A stretch of 64,000 bases of DNA from Streptomyces mangrovi (GTDB lineage Bacteria; Actinomycetota; Actinomycetes; Streptomycetales; Streptomycetaceae). Position 1 is the first letter of the stretch, and each line of letters starts with the position of its first letter. Location: the NCBI RefSeq assembly GCF_900114215.1, contig NZ_FOSG01000016.1:81980-145979 (forward strand), in the 5' to 3' direction. Below the pieces are notes generated by a model. It worked only from the letters and a program-made list of their open reading frames with translations. It did no database searches and was not told where the DNA came from. The translations under genes and the position numbers were made by a program. Of this stretch, positions 1 through 10,541 are shown in pieces.

Positions 1-2426
1 CCCCGCCGCCCGGGGGAGAGTTCGAGGAGCGCGTCCTCGACATCGACGTCGTCGACGAGATGCAGGGCTCCTTCCTGGAGTACGCCTACTCGGTCATCTA
101 CTCGCGCGCCCTGCCCGACGCACGCGACGGACTCAAGCCGGTCCACCGGCGGATCCTCTACCAGATGCACGAAATGGGGCTGCGGCCGGAGCGCGGATAC
201 GTCAAGTGCGCACGCGTCGTCGGCGAGGTGATGGGCAAACTCCACCCGCACGGCGACAGCGCCATCTACGACGCGCTGGTGCGCCTGGCCCAGCCCTTCT
301 CCATGCGGCTGCCGCTGGTGGACGGGCACGGCAACTTCGGCTCGCTGGGCAACGACGACCCGCCCGCCGCCATGCGGTACACCGAGTGCCGCTCCGCCCC
401 GGCGGCCGGGCTGATGGTCGAGTCGATCGACGAGGACACCGTCGACTTCGCGCCCAACTACGACGGCAGCGAGTCCGAGCCGTCCGTGCTGCCCTCGGCC
501 TACCCGAACCTGCTGGTCAACGGCGCCTCCGGCATCGCGGTCGGCATGGCCACCAACATGCCCCCACACAACCTGGGCGAGGTGATCGCCGCCGCCCGGC
601 ACCTGATCAAGCACCCCGGCGCGGACCTGGAGACGCTGATGCGTTTCGTGCCGGGCCCGGACCTGCCCACCGGCGGCCGGATCGTCGGGCTGCAGGGCAT
701 CAAGGACGCCTACGCCAAGGGGCGCGGCACTTTCAAGATCCGCGCCACGGTCTCGGTGGAGAACGTGACCGCGCGGCGCAAGGGCCTGGTCGTCACCGAA
801 CTGCCCTTCAACGTCGGCCCCGAGAAGGTCATCTCCAAGATCAAGGACCTGGTCAACGGCAAGAAGATCCAGGGCATCGCCGACGTCAAGGACCTCACCG
901 ACCGCGAGCACGGGCTGCGGCTGGTCATCGAGATCAAGAACGGCTTCAACCCCGAGGCCGTGCTGGAGCAGCTCTACAAGCTGACGCCGATGGAGGAGTC
1001 CTTCGGCATCAACAACGTGGCCCTGGTCGACGGCCAGCCGCTGACACTGGGCTTGAGGGAGCTGCTGGAGGTCTACGTCGACCACCGCTTCACCGTGGTG
1101 CGGCGGCGCAGCGAGTTCCGGCGCGGCAGGCGACGCGACCGGCTGCACCTGGTCGAGGGCCTGCTGGTGGCGCTGGTCGACATCGACGAGGTCATCCGGA
1201 TCATCCGCTCCAGCGAGAACGCCGCGCAGGCCAAGGAGTCGCTGATCGGCCGGTTCGGCCTGTCCGAGGTGCAGACGCAGTACATCCTCGACACCCCGCT
1301 GCGCAGGCTGACGAAGTTCGACCGCATCGAGCTGGAGTCCGAGCGCGACCGGCTGAACACCGAGATCGAGGAGCTGACCCGCATCCTGGAGTCCGACGCG
1401 GAGCTGCGCAAGCTGGTCTCCTCGGAGCTCTCCGCGGTCGCCAGGAAGTACGGCACCCCGCGCCGCACCGAGCTGCTGTCCTCGGCGGACGTTCCCGCGG
1501 CGGCCGTCCCGCTCCAGGTGGCGGACGACCCGTGCCGGGTCCTGCTGTCCTCCACCGGGCTGCTGGCCCGCACCGCGGGCGGCGAGCCGGCCTTCGACTC
1601 CTCCGCCAAGCGCCGCAGGCACGACGTGGTCGTCTCGGCCGTCCCCGCGACGGCCCGGGGCGAGGTGGGGGCGGTGACCTCGGCCGGGCGCCTGCTGCGG
1701 ATCTCGGTCATCGACCTGCCGCAGCTTCCGGAGAACTCCGCACCGAACCTGGCGGGCGGCGCCCGGTTCACGGAGTTCCTCTCCCTGGAGGACGGTGAGG
1801 AGCTGGTGTGCCTGACCACCCTGGACGAGTCCTCGCCGGGGCTGGCGCTGGGCACCGAGCAGGGCGTGGTCAAACGGGTGGTGCCCGACTATCCCTCCAA
1901 CAAGGGCGAGTTGGAGGTCATCTCCCTCAAGGAGGGCGACCGGATCGTCGGCGCGGTGGAGCTGCGCACCGGCGAGGAGGACCTGGTCTTCGTCACCGAC
2001 GAGGCGCAGCTGCTGCGCTTCCCCGCCGGGCAGGTCAGGCCGCAGGGGCGCCCGGCCGGCGGCGTGGCGGGCGTCAAGCTGGGCCAGGGCGCGAAGGTGA
2101 TCTCCTTCACCGCGGTCGACCCGGCCGCCGACGCGGTGGTCTTCACGGTCGCGGGATCGAGCGGCACGCCGGCCGACGAGGTGAGCACGGCCAAGCTGAC
2201 GCCGTTCGACCAGTACCCCCGCAAGGGCCGGGCCACGGGCGGGGTGCGCTGCCAGCGCTTCCTCAAGGGCGAGGACCGTCTGACCTTCGCCTGGGCCGGC
2301 GCCACTCCCGCCCGTGCGGCGGATGCCAAGGGCTCGCCGGTGGACCTGCCGGAGCCGGACCCGCGCCGCGACGGCTCGGGCACTCCGCTGGCCAAGCCGG
2401 TCTCGGTGGTCGCCGGGCCCGTGTGA
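1..2426 (+). CDS. parC: DNA topoisomerase IV subunit A (5'-truncated by window edge)
   Basis: Breakage-reunion subunit of the ATP-dependent type IIA topoisomerase that decatenates daughter chromosomes; it works with ParE encoded at 5425-7569. The frame is open to the left edge, so the true start lies outside. The internal ATG at position 60 is not the start, because conserved residues (EFEERVLDIDVVDE) precede it. Visible motifs are the HPHGDSAIYDAL region of the winged helix, the catalytic tyrosine in AMRYTEC (codon at 378-380), and SFGINNVALVDGQP of the tower and coiled-coil region. A C-terminal beta-pinwheel domain follows from about codon 500. I assign ParC rather than GyrA because of its close match to the actinobacterial ParC pattern, the nearby parE, and the absence of an obvious GyrA box. 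Only about 10-20 N-terminal residues are missing. Confidence 0.93.
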   Translation, partial: PPPGGEFEERVLDIDVVDEMQGSFLEYAYSVIYSRALPDARDGLKPVHRRILYQMHEMGLRPERGYVKCARVVGEVMGKLHPHGDSAIYDALVRLAQPFSMRLPLVDGHGNFGSLGNDDPPAAMRYTECRSAPAAGLMVESIDEDTVDFAPNYDGSESEPSVLPSAYPNLLVNGASGIAVGMATNMPPHNLGEVIAAARHLIKHPGADLETLMRFVPGPDLPTGGRIVGLQGIKDAYAKGRGTFKIRATVSVENVTARRKGLVVTELPFNVGPEKVISKIKDLVNGKKIQGIADVKDLTDREHGLRLVIEIKNGFNPEAVLEQLYKLTPMEESFGINNVALVDGQPLTLGLRELLEVYVDHRFTVVRRRSEFRRGRRRDRLHLVEGLLVALVDIDEVIRIIRSSENAAQAKESLIGRFGLSEVQTQYILDTPLRRLTKFDRIELESERDRLNTEIEELTRILESDAELRKLVSSELSAVARKYGTPRRTELLSSADVPAAAVPLQVADDPCRVLLSSTGLLARTAGGEPAFDSSAKRRRHDVVVSAVPATARGEVGAVTSAGRLLRISVIDLPQLPENSAPNLAGGARFTEFLSLEDGEELVCLTTLDESSPGLALGTEQGVVKRVVPDYPSNKGELEVISLKEGDRIVGAVELRTGEEDLVFVTDEAQLLRFPAGQVRPQGRPAGGVAGVKLGQGAKVISFTAVDPAADAVVFTVAGSSGTPADEVSTAKLTPFDQYPRKGRATGGVRCQRFLKGEDRLTFAWAGATPARAADAKGSPVDLPEPDPRRDGSGTPLAKPVSVVAGPV

Positions 2427-2432
2427 CGTCCC

Positions 2433-2489
2433 GGTGCGGCGGCCCGGTGCGGCGCTCCGGCCCGGTGGTACGGGCCGGGCCGCCGCACC
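2433..2489. terminator. Bidirectional hairpin between parC and the CobW gene
   Basis: A perfect 15-bp stem pairs 2433-2447 with 2475-2489. The loop contains a second, competing 8-bp stem (2457-2464 with 2471-2478). It lies between the converging stops of parC and the CobW-family gene, so it can end both transcripts. Confidence 0.7.
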
Positions 2490-2515
2490 GCCGGGCGTCC
2501 TGTGAGGTGGCGCGC

Positions 2516-3580
2516 TCAGGGCCGTACGTAGCGCAGGACGCCCCACATGCTGTCGGGGCTCGTCTCCTCCGGCGAGCCGGTGGCCGTGCAGGAGGCCAGC
2601 TCCTCGCGCACCGCGCCGGCGTCGATACCGGAGCCGATCAGCACGAGCTGTGTCAGGCGCGGCTCCCCGCTCCCCCAGGGCCCGGGGTTGAAGCGCAGAA
2701 AGCGGCCGACCGCGTGCAGCCCGTACTTCTCCCGGTGACCGGGCACACCGAAGTTGACGAAGCCCTTGATCCGGTACAGGCCGTCGGGTCTGCCGTCCAG
2801 GAACTCCATCAGCCGGCGCGGGTCCACCGGCTCGCCGGTGGTGAACTCCACACTCTGGTAAGCGGCGTGGAGGTGCGCGTCATGCCCGTCGTGCCCGTCG
2901 CCGCATCCGTGCCCGCCCTCGCGGATCTCGGCCCACACGTCCTCGAAGGAGAGCTGCCGCATGCCCTGGGCGCCGTCGTCGCGGGGGCGCGGGTCGAAGA
3001 GCAGCTCCGGATCGACGCGCCCGTGGGAGACGGGGACGACGGGCACGCCCCGGCCGATCCCGCGCAGCCGGCCGGCCAGGGCGGACAGTTCCTCCTCCCC
3101 GGCCCGGTCCGCCTTGTTGAGCACCACCAGATCGGCCATCGCCACATGCCGTCCGAGCTCCGGGTGCCTGGCCCGGGTGCCCTCGAACTCCGCGGCGTCG
3201 ACGACCTCCACCAGGCCGCCGTAGACGATGTTCTCCTCGTCGCTGGAGAGGATCATGCGGATCAGGGTCTCCGGCTCCGCCAGGCCGCTGGCCTCCACCA
3301 CGATGACGTCGATACGGGCCGAGGGGCGTGCCAGGCGCTCCAGCATGGTGTCCAGGTCGCTGGTGTCGACGGCGCAGCAAAGGCAGCCGTTGCCCAGGGA
3401 GATCATCGAGTCGACCTGCCCGGCCACCGACATGGCGTCGATCTCGATGCTGCCGAAGTCGTTGACGACCACGCCGATGCGGGTACCGCCGCTGTGGGCG
3501 AGGAGGTGGTTGAGGACGGTGGTCTTCCCCGACCCGAGGAAACCGGCGAGCACGATGACCGGGATCCGCTTCCTGACCAA
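2516..3580 (-). CDS. CobW/COG0523-family GTP-binding metallochaperone
   Basis: P-loop GTPase of the G3E/COG0523 family, whose members deliver or traffic metals such as zinc or cobalt. I chose the TTG start at 3580 because GGAGG sits 7 nt upstream and the protein then begins VRKRIPVIVLAGFLGSGKTT, the usual N-terminus. Walker A GFLGSGKTT is near residues 13-21. The metal-binding CxCC motif (GNGCLCC) is near residues 65-68, and the NKAD guanine-specificity motif is mid-protein. A His/Asp-rich segment (GHGCGDGHDGHDAHLH) sits near residues 222-238, and a C-terminal CobW domain is present. Length of about 354 aa fits the family. The His-rich loop favours zinc handling, but no Zur box was identified and the substrate metal is unknown. 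The long upstream extension of the open frame is low-complexity and is not used. Confidence 0.85.
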   Translation of the reverse strand: MVRKRIPVIVLAGFLGSGKTTVLNHLLAHSGGTRIGVVVNDFGSIEIDAMSVAGQVDSMISLGNGCLCCAVDTSDLDTMLERLARPSARIDVIVVEASGLAEPETLIRMILSSDEENIVYGGLVEVVDAAEFEGTRARHPELGRHVAMADLVVLNKADRAGEEELSALAGRLRGIGRGVPVVPVSHGRVDPELLFDPRPRDDGAQGMRQLSFEDVWAEIREGGHGCGDGHDGHDAHLHAAYQSVEFTTGEPVDPRRLMEFLDGRPDGLYRIKGFVNFGVPGHREKYGLHAVGRFLRFNPGPWGSGEPRLTQLVLIGSGIDAGAVREELASCTATGSPEETSPDSMWGVLRYVRP

Positions 3581-3764
3581 GATCGCGCCTCCATCGTGCG
3601 GGTGGCAGCCGTACCGGAACGGCTGCCGATGGTAACCGACGGCTTCTCCCCTCCCGCTCCCGCCCGCGCGCCCGAGGACCTGCCCGGAACCTGCGGGGGC
3701 CTGCCCGGTTCCGCCGGTTCCGCCGACGGGAATCCCCCGGGCGGAAGCGGTTAGGCTCCCCTGT

Positions 3765-4697
3765 GTGAGTACCTGTTCGACCGCCTCCCGGGCGCTGGCC
3801 GAACCGCCGGCCGCCACCGCCGCGACCGCCCGGACATGGCTGCTGGTCGAGCAGCCCGGTCCGTGGGGGGCCAAGGCCCTCACCGACAGCCGTCTCGACC
3901 CGGTGCTCGGCCGTGCGCTGGAGCGTGCCGCCGCCGGCACCGGTGTACGGGTCGCGCTGATCCGCCGCCCCGGCCGCCACCCGGACCGCCACGGGCCGGC
4001 CCTCCGCCGTGTCTACCTCGCCCACACCCTCCCCGGCCGGTCCTGGGTGCGTACCGCCCTGCTCACCGGCACGGACCAGCTGTACGGCCTCGACGCGGCC
4101 GTCATGGCCTCGCTCGGCGCGGGCGACCACGGCGGGCTGTGGGAGCCGTACGGCGGCGATCCCCTGGCTCTGGTGTGCACCAACGGCAGGCGCGACCGCT
4201 GCTGCGCCGTCCTGGGCCGCCCGCTGGCCGCCGAGCTGGCGGCCTCCGACGCCTGCGAGGTGTGGGAGACCACCCACATCGGCGGCCACCGTTTCGCCCC
4301 CACCCTGCTGGTCCTGCCGTACGGCTACGCGTACGGCAGGCTGGGGGGCCACGCCGTCAAGGGCGTGCTGGACGAGCTGCGGCGCGGCCGGATCGCCACC
4401 GACGGGTGCCGGGGCCGGTCCGCCTGGGACCGGCCGGGCCAGGCCGCCGACCTGGCGGTGCGCGAGTTGACGGGCGAGGCGGGCGCCGACGCCCTGACGG
4501 TCGTCGGGACCGCCGGCGCCGCCCCTCGGTGGAACGTCACGGTGGCCCACGCCGACGGCCGCTCCTGGCGCGTCACGGTCACCGAGGACACCGACGTCCC
4601 GCCCGTGACCGCGAGCTGCGGCGCCGCTCCCGCCGTACAGCCCCGTGTGACCGCCGTGGACGTGACCCCGCTCCGACCGCTCCCTCCAAAGGCCTGA
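3765..4697 (+). CDS. Sucrase/ferredoxin-like family protein
   Basis: Member of the sucraseferredoxin-like family, which has a thioredoxin-fold [2Fe-2S] ferredoxin-like core; its physiological role is unknown. The start is GTG at 3765. Family hallmarks are CTNGRRDRCC around residue 145, followed by CEVWETTHIGGHRFAPTLLVLPYG, which matches the conserved His/Cys segment of these proteins. The C-terminal quarter (residues ~245-285) has a WNVTVAHADGRSWRVTVTE domain typical of actinobacterial members. It diverges from the CobW gene across 184 nt. The iron-sulphur assignment comes from family knowledge and conserved Cys/His residues, not from direct evidence. Confidence 0.8.
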   Translation: MSTCSTASRALAEPPAATAATARTWLLVEQPGPWGAKALTDSRLDPVLGRALERAAAGTGVRVALIRRPGRHPDRHGPALRRVYLAHTLPGRSWVRTALLTGTDQLYGLDAAVMASLGAGDHGGLWEPYGGDPLALVCTNGRRDRCCAVLGRPLAAELAASDACEVWETTHIGGHRFAPTLLVLPYGYAYGRLGGHAVKGVLDELRRGRIATDGCRGRSAWDRPGQAADLAVRELTGEAGADALTVVGTAGAAPRWNVTVAHADGRSWRVTVTEDTDVPPVTASCGAAPAVQPRVTAVDVTPLRPLPPKA

Positions 4698-4729
4698 GCG
4701 GGCCGGGGCGCGGCCCTGTGGTGGGCCGG

Positions 4730-5194
4730 TCAGCGGGCCCGGCCGCTCCTTCCCGGGGCCGCCGGGGCCGCCGCGCAGGCCGGTCCACAGGCGTACCGGC
4801 ACGGCCCGTGGACCTCCCCGCGCCCGCCCCGGTGCGGCCGCGTGTGCCGGGCGTACGCCCAAGCCAGCAGGCAGACGGCGGCGAACTGCGCGAATCCGGC
4901 GGCCGTGCCCGCCGTAACGGGTCCGCCGCCCAGTGTCCGGCCCGCCACGGCGGGCGCGGCGGTGACGGCGATCAGATACGCCAGGTGGCAGGCGAGGAGG
5001 ACGGCGCCGGCGGACAGGACGAGGCGGCGGTGGCGCGTTCCGCGGAAGGCCGCTGCGCGGGGGCGGGCGAGGCGGGCGGCGGGGGCGGGCGCCCCGCCGG
5101 GAGCGGGCCACCGGGGGAAGGGCGCCGCGGCGGCGCCGCGCTCCTCGCCCCAGCCGGAGGCGAGGGTGTCGTGCCAGGGGTCGTCGATCCGCAT
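4730..5194 (-). CDS. DUF485 family small membrane protein
   Basis: A 154-aa protein with a Pro/Ala-rich N-terminal half and two predicted membrane segments. The first is LVLSAGAVLLACHLAYLIAV near residues 58-77. The second is FAQFAAVCLLAWAYARH near residues 101-117. The spacing and the FAQF...WAYARH pattern match DUF485 proteins, which often sit beside ActP-type acetate/solute symporters. No symporter gene is seen here, so this copy is an orphan. The C-terminal tail is Cys/Gly/Arg-rich and probably unstructured. The ATG at 5194 begins MRIDDPWHD, a usual start for these proteins. Function unknown. Confidence 0.65.
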   Translation of the reverse strand: MRIDDPWHDTLASGWGEERGAAAAPFPRWPAPGGAPAPAARLARPRAAAFRGTRHRRLVLSAGAVLLACHLAYLIAVTAAPAVAGRTLGGGPVTAGTAAGFAQFAAVCLLAWAYARHTRPHRGGRGEVHGPCRYACGPACAAAPAAPGRSGRAR

Positions 5195-5310
5195 GTCCCA
5201 GGATGGGCAGGGCTCCGGGCCCGGCGGAGGGTCAATCCGGACTCTTCACCCCTTCAGGGGGTGATTCACCGAGCCGGTCCCCGGCGGGACGGGCCACCGG
5301 GAACCGGACC

Positions 5311-5379
5311 CGGCCCCGGAAGAACCCCGCCCCTGCCCCCGGACGGGCCGGGGGCAGGGGCGGGGTTCTTCCGGGGCCG
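5311..5379 (-). terminator. Very long perfect terminator hairpin after parE
   Basis: Positions 5311-5342 pair perfectly with 5348-5379: a 32-bp stem around a 5-nt loop. It starts 46 nt beyond the parE stop and before the DUF485 gene, so it most likely ends the parE transcript and insulates the downstream gene. Confidence 0.85.
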
Positions 5380-5424
5380 GGGCGAAGGCACGGCGGAGGC
5401 GGCCAAGGGCCCAAGGCGCTCGGG

Positions 5425-7569
5425 TCAGACGTCGATCCGGGAGCGGTCCAGCGTGGCCGCGGAGGTGGTGATGAACTCCTTGCGCGGCGCGACCTCGTTG
5501 CCCATCAGCAGGTCGAAGGTCTTCTCGGCGGCCTCCAGGTCGCTGATGTTGATGCGTCGCAGGGTGCGGTGGCGCGGATCCATCGTCGTCTCCGCGAGCT
5601 GGTCGGCGTCCATCTCCCCCAGGCCCTTGTACCGCTGGATGGAGTCCTTGAAGCGGATCCCCTTGCTCTGCAGCTCCAGCAGGGTCTGGCGCAGCTCGTT
5701 GTCGGAGTAGGTGTAGATGTACTTCGCCCGGCCCCGACGGGGATTGATCAGCTCGATCCGGTGCAGCGGCGGCACCGCCGAGAAGACCCGGCCCTGCTCG
5801 ACCATCGGCCTCATGTAGCGCTGGAAGAGCGTGAGCAGCAGACAGCGGATGTGCGCGCCGTCGACATCGGCGTCGGCCAGGAAGATGACCTTGCCGTAGC
5901 GGGCCTGGTCGATGTCGAACGTCCGGCCGGAGCCCGCCCCTATGACCTGGATGATCGCGCCGCACTCGGCGTTCTTCAGCATGTCGGAGACGGACGACTT
6001 CTGGACGTTGAGGATCTTGCCGCGGATCGGCAGCAGCGCCTGGAACTCGGAGTTCCGGGCGAGCTTGGCGGTGCCGAGCGCCGAGTCGCCCTCGACGATG
6101 AACAGCTCACTGCGCTCGACGTCGTCGCTGCGGCAGTCGGCGAGCTTGGCCGGCAGGGCGGAGGACTCCAGCGCGGTCTTGCGGCGCTGGGCCTCCTTGT
6201 GCTGGCGGGCGGCGATGCGGGTGCGGGCCGCGGCCACGGCCTTCTCCAGCACCGAGCGGGCCTGCTGCCTGGCGTCGCGCTTGGTGGAGGTCAAGAACGC
6301 CTTGAGCTCCCTGGAGACCACCTGGGCGACGATCCGGGAGGCGGCCGAGGTGCCCAGCACCTCCTTGGTCTGCCCCTCGAACTGCGGCTCGGCCAGCCGC
6401 ACGGTGACGACCGCCGTCATGCCCTCCAGTGCATCGTCCTTGACGATGTCGTCCTCGGCGACGCGCAGCAGCTTGGCGGAGCGCAGCACCTCGTTCACCG
6501 TGCGGGTGACGGCGCGCTCGAAGCCGGCGACGTGGGTGCCGCCCTTGGGGGTGGCGATGATGTTGACGAACGACCTGACCGTGGTGTCGTACCCCGTCCC
6601 CCAGCGCAGCGCGACGTCCACGCCCAGCTCGCGGGTGACCTCGGTGGGGATCATGTGGCCGCGCTCGTCCAGGACGGGGACGGTCTCCTTGAAGGTGCCC
6701 TGGCCCGTCAGCCGCAGCACGTCGCACAGCGGCCGGTCCGGGGCGAGGTACTCGCAGAACTCGCTGATGCCGCCGTCGTAGCGGAAGACCTCCTTCACGG
6801 GCGGTGCGCCGTCGATCCCGCGCTCGTCGCGGACGACGATCGTCAGACCGGGCACCAGGAAGGCGGTCTGGCGGGCGCGTGCGTGCAGGTTCTCCAGGGA
6901 GAGCCGGGCGTCCTTGAGGAAGATCTGGCGGTCGGCCCAGTACCGCACCCGGGTGCCGGTGCGGGCCTTGGGGATCTTCCTGCTCTTGCGCAGGCCGCTC
7001 GTCGGGTCGAAGGGGGCGTCCGGACCGGACTCGGTGAAGATGCCCGGAACACCGCGCCGGAAGCTGACGGAGTGCGTGCGGCCGTCACGGTCGACCTCGA
7101 CGTCGAGGCGGGCGGACAGGGCGTTGACGACGGACGCGCCGACACCGTGCAGACCGCCGGAGGCCGCGTACGATCCGCCGCCGAACTTTCCGCCGGCGTG
7201 CAGCTTGGTCATCACGACCTCGACACCCGACAGTCCCGTCTTGGGCTCGACGTCGACGGGGATGCCGCGGCCGTTGTCCTGCACCTCGACGGAGCCGTCC
7301 TCCCGGAGGATCACCTCGATGTGGTCGCAGTGCCCTCCGAGGGCCTCGTCGACCGAGTTGTCGATGATCTCCCAGAGGCAGTGCATCAGACCGCGGCTGT
7401 CGGTGGAGCCGATGTACATACCGGGCCGTTTGCGCACCGCCTCCAGCCCCTCGAGGACGAGCAGGTGCCGCGCGGTGTAGTTGGAACCGTCACGGTCCGC
7501 GCCCGTGAGCAGGGCGGTGGACGGCATGGGGTTTCCCCTGCCGGAGGCCAGGGGAGTCTCGGCGGTCAC
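5425..7569 (-). CDS. parE: DNA topoisomerase IV subunit B
   Basis: ATPase subunit of topoisomerase IV, partner of ParC. The GTG start at 7569 has GAGGAG 8 nt upstream. GHKL ATPase motifs are visible: EIIDNSVDEAL near residue 70, QDNGRGIPV near 100, and SGGLHGVGASVVNALS near 145. The QTKEVLG/transducer region follows, then the TOPRIM domain with FIVEGDSALGTAK (about residue 475) and FLADADVDGAHIR (about residue 545). The RYKGLGEMDADQL motif is near the C-terminus. The length of 714 aa is normal for actinobacterial ParE, without the insert seen in some GyrB proteins. The gene is divergent from the small zinc-ribbon-like gene, as is usual upstream of hrdB in streptomycetes. Confidence 0.95.
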   Translation of the reverse strand: MTAETPLASGRGNPMPSTALLTGADRDGSNYTARHLLVLEGLEAVRKRPGMYIGSTDSRGLMHCLWEIIDNSVDEALGGHCDHIEVILREDGSVEVQDNGRGIPVDVEPKTGLSGVEVVMTKLHAGGKFGGGSYAASGGLHGVGASVVNALSARLDVEVDRDGRTHSVSFRRGVPGIFTESGPDAPFDPTSGLRKSRKIPKARTGTRVRYWADRQIFLKDARLSLENLHARARQTAFLVPGLTIVVRDERGIDGAPPVKEVFRYDGGISEFCEYLAPDRPLCDVLRLTGQGTFKETVPVLDERGHMIPTEVTRELGVDVALRWGTGYDTTVRSFVNIIATPKGGTHVAGFERAVTRTVNEVLRSAKLLRVAEDDIVKDDALEGMTAVVTVRLAEPQFEGQTKEVLGTSAASRIVAQVVSRELKAFLTSTKRDARQQARSVLEKAVAAARTRIAARQHKEAQRRKTALESSALPAKLADCRSDDVERSELFIVEGDSALGTAKLARNSEFQALLPIRGKILNVQKSSVSDMLKNAECGAIIQVIGAGSGRTFDIDQARYGKVIFLADADVDGAHIRCLLLTLFQRYMRPMVEQGRVFSAVPPLHRIELINPRRGRAKYIYTYSDNELRQTLLELQSKGIRFKDSIQRYKGLGEMDADQLAETTMDPRHRTLRRINISDLEAAEKTFDLLMGNEVAPRKEFITTSAATLDRSRIDV

Positions 7570-7998
7570 GCGGTTCGCTCCTCGCTGAATTTCGCTGGGG
7601 ATGGCTGTCTTGCGGGTCAGAGGGTACCGAGGCCATGAAGAGCCAAGGTGAAGCCACCCAGGAGAAGGCCCATGCTAAACCAGCGTCGACCAAGCGTTCG
7701 ATAACTCGCCCGGGTGACGTGTACATCACGTTCCCTTCCGGGCATGAACCATCTAGGCTCCGGGCACGTCCTCTGGAACGACACCGGCGAGACCGGCGCC
7801 GGAGGAGACAACCGAACACACAACACGAAGACGGCAAAGATCAACACATCTCTGTAATCGGCTCATTCGCCGCCAACCGGCAACATGTCAGCCACCTCAC
7901 ACAGAGATTTTCGAGGAAAAGCCACGAGCGGGAACGTTTTCGGCCTGGTTGGATGTTGACCCTGGTACGACAGCTCGTCGAGCTAGAGAAGAGGCGAC
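7570..7998. other. parE / small-protein divergent intergenic region (promoters expected)
   Basis: A 429-nt gap between divergent genes, AT-richer than its surroundings. It must hold both promoters, but I cannot name a convincing -35/-10 pair. A TAGGCT hexamer near 7752 is a plausible -10 without a clear -35. An imperfect palindrome, GTGAcGTgtACaTCAC at 7714-7729, could be an operator. No gene is seen here. Confidence 0.4.
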
Positions 7999-8229
7999 GT
8001 GACTACTGTTCTGACCCCCGCGAGCCCGCTGACGGCCGCTGACCGCTGCGACCGCTGCGGCGCCCAGGCATACCTGCGTGTTGTGCTCGTCAGCGGTGGA
8101 GAGCTGCTGTTCTGCGCCCACCACGGCCGCAAGTTCGAGCCGGAACTCAAGAAGATCGCTGCGGAGATACAGGACGAGACCGAACGGCTCAACGCCACCC
8201 CCGCGACGGCGGGTGACAGCGAGCACTGA
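7999..8229 (+). CDS. DUF7455-type small zinc-ribbon-like protein
   Basis: A 76-aa protein of unknown function, conserved between parE and the principal sigma factor gene in actinobacteria. GTG start at 7999 preceded by AGAGG. It contains DRCDRCGAQAYLRV (CxxC) and, after a short beta segment, LLFCAHHGRKFEPEL (CxHH). This could form a single zinc-ribbon-like site from two Cys plus Cys/His. A charged C-terminal helix follows. The DUF assignment is from pattern memory; zinc binding is inferred from the Cys/His spacing. Confidence 0.75.
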   Translation: MTTVLTPASPLTAADRCDRCGAQAYLRVVLVSGGELLFCAHHGRKFEPELKKIAAEIQDETERLNATPATAGDSEH

Positions 8230-8293
8230 TCTGCCGACCGGCGGCAAACGCGTCCCCATCCGACGAGCTCGGACCGGCCCAGGGCCGGACGCC

Positions 8294-8328
8294 ACGGGCG
8301 GTCGCCCCCTCGCGGGGTGACCGCCCGT
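8294..8328 (+). terminator. Terminator after the DUF7455 gene
   Basis: Stem 8294-8308 with 8313-8328 (ACGGGCGGTC arm, one GU pair), loop CTCG. A second hairpin (8327-8335 with 8354-8362) follows directly, giving a tandem pair downstream of the small gene. Confidence 0.7.
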
Positions 8329-8510
8329 CTGCCGTACCCGGGCACGGGCGGGCACGGCAGACGGTGACGGACCCCGGAGGCCGCACAGGCTCCCGCATGC
8401 CGGGAAACAGGCGCACGGAGCCTCCCTGAACGCACGATCGCCCCCCGCCTCACCCCAGGGTGAGCCATGCGGGCGGCTTCCGCATCCGGAGAGCCGCACA
8501 CACCCGCGCG

Positions 8511-8570
8511 CCGCGCGGGCCGGAGGGCCGGAACCCCACCTGTGGGGTTCCGGCCCTCCGGCCCGCGCGG
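8511..8570 (-). terminator. Perfect 28-bp terminator hairpin after hrdB
   Basis: Positions 8511-8538 are perfectly complementary to 8543-8570, with a 4-nt loop (CCTG). It lies 18 nt beyond the hrdB stop and probably ends hrdB transcription. It also closes off read-through from the converging small gene. Confidence 0.85.
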
Positions 8571-8588
8571 ACGAACCTGGTGAACGGG

Positions 8589-10166
<1,578 letters not shown>

Positions 10167-10480
10167 GAACAACCTCTCGGAACGATGGAAACGGCTTCGG
10201 CCCCGCCCACGGAGGGATCCGGGACCTGCAAGCCCCGGCGGGGATGACCGGCGGCTCGGGTGGAGCGACGGAGGAACTACAGCGCCGGATGCGGCGTCCG
10301 TATTCCCCCGGTAGCTGCCACCTCTTGAGTCATCGCGCTGCCACGCGAAGCGTTACGCCCAGCCGGAGTGTCCCGGGTCACACGACATAGGAGAACAGAA
10401 ATACCCATACGGCGACTTATGGCCGGACCGTGCCCCGGGGCGGCAGACGCCGCGGGTGCGGGCGGACCCGCCGGAAGGAC
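10167..10480 (-). other. hrdB upstream region
   Basis: About 310 nt between the hrdB start and the whiH terminator, with no gene. It should hold the hrdB promoter(s), which in streptomycetes can include stress-sigma-dependent ones. I could not assign -35/-10 elements with confidence. Confidence 0.35.
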
Positions 10481-10513
10481 GTCGCCGGATCCCGCCGGGC
10501 GGGATCCGGCGAC
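10481..10513 (-). terminator. Terminator after whiH
   Basis: Perfect 15-bp stem (10481-10495 with 10499-10513) with a 3-nt loop, 29 nt past the whiH stop. Confidence 0.75.
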
Positions 10514-10541
10514 ACCGCGCGGGTGCGGCCGGTACCGGACG

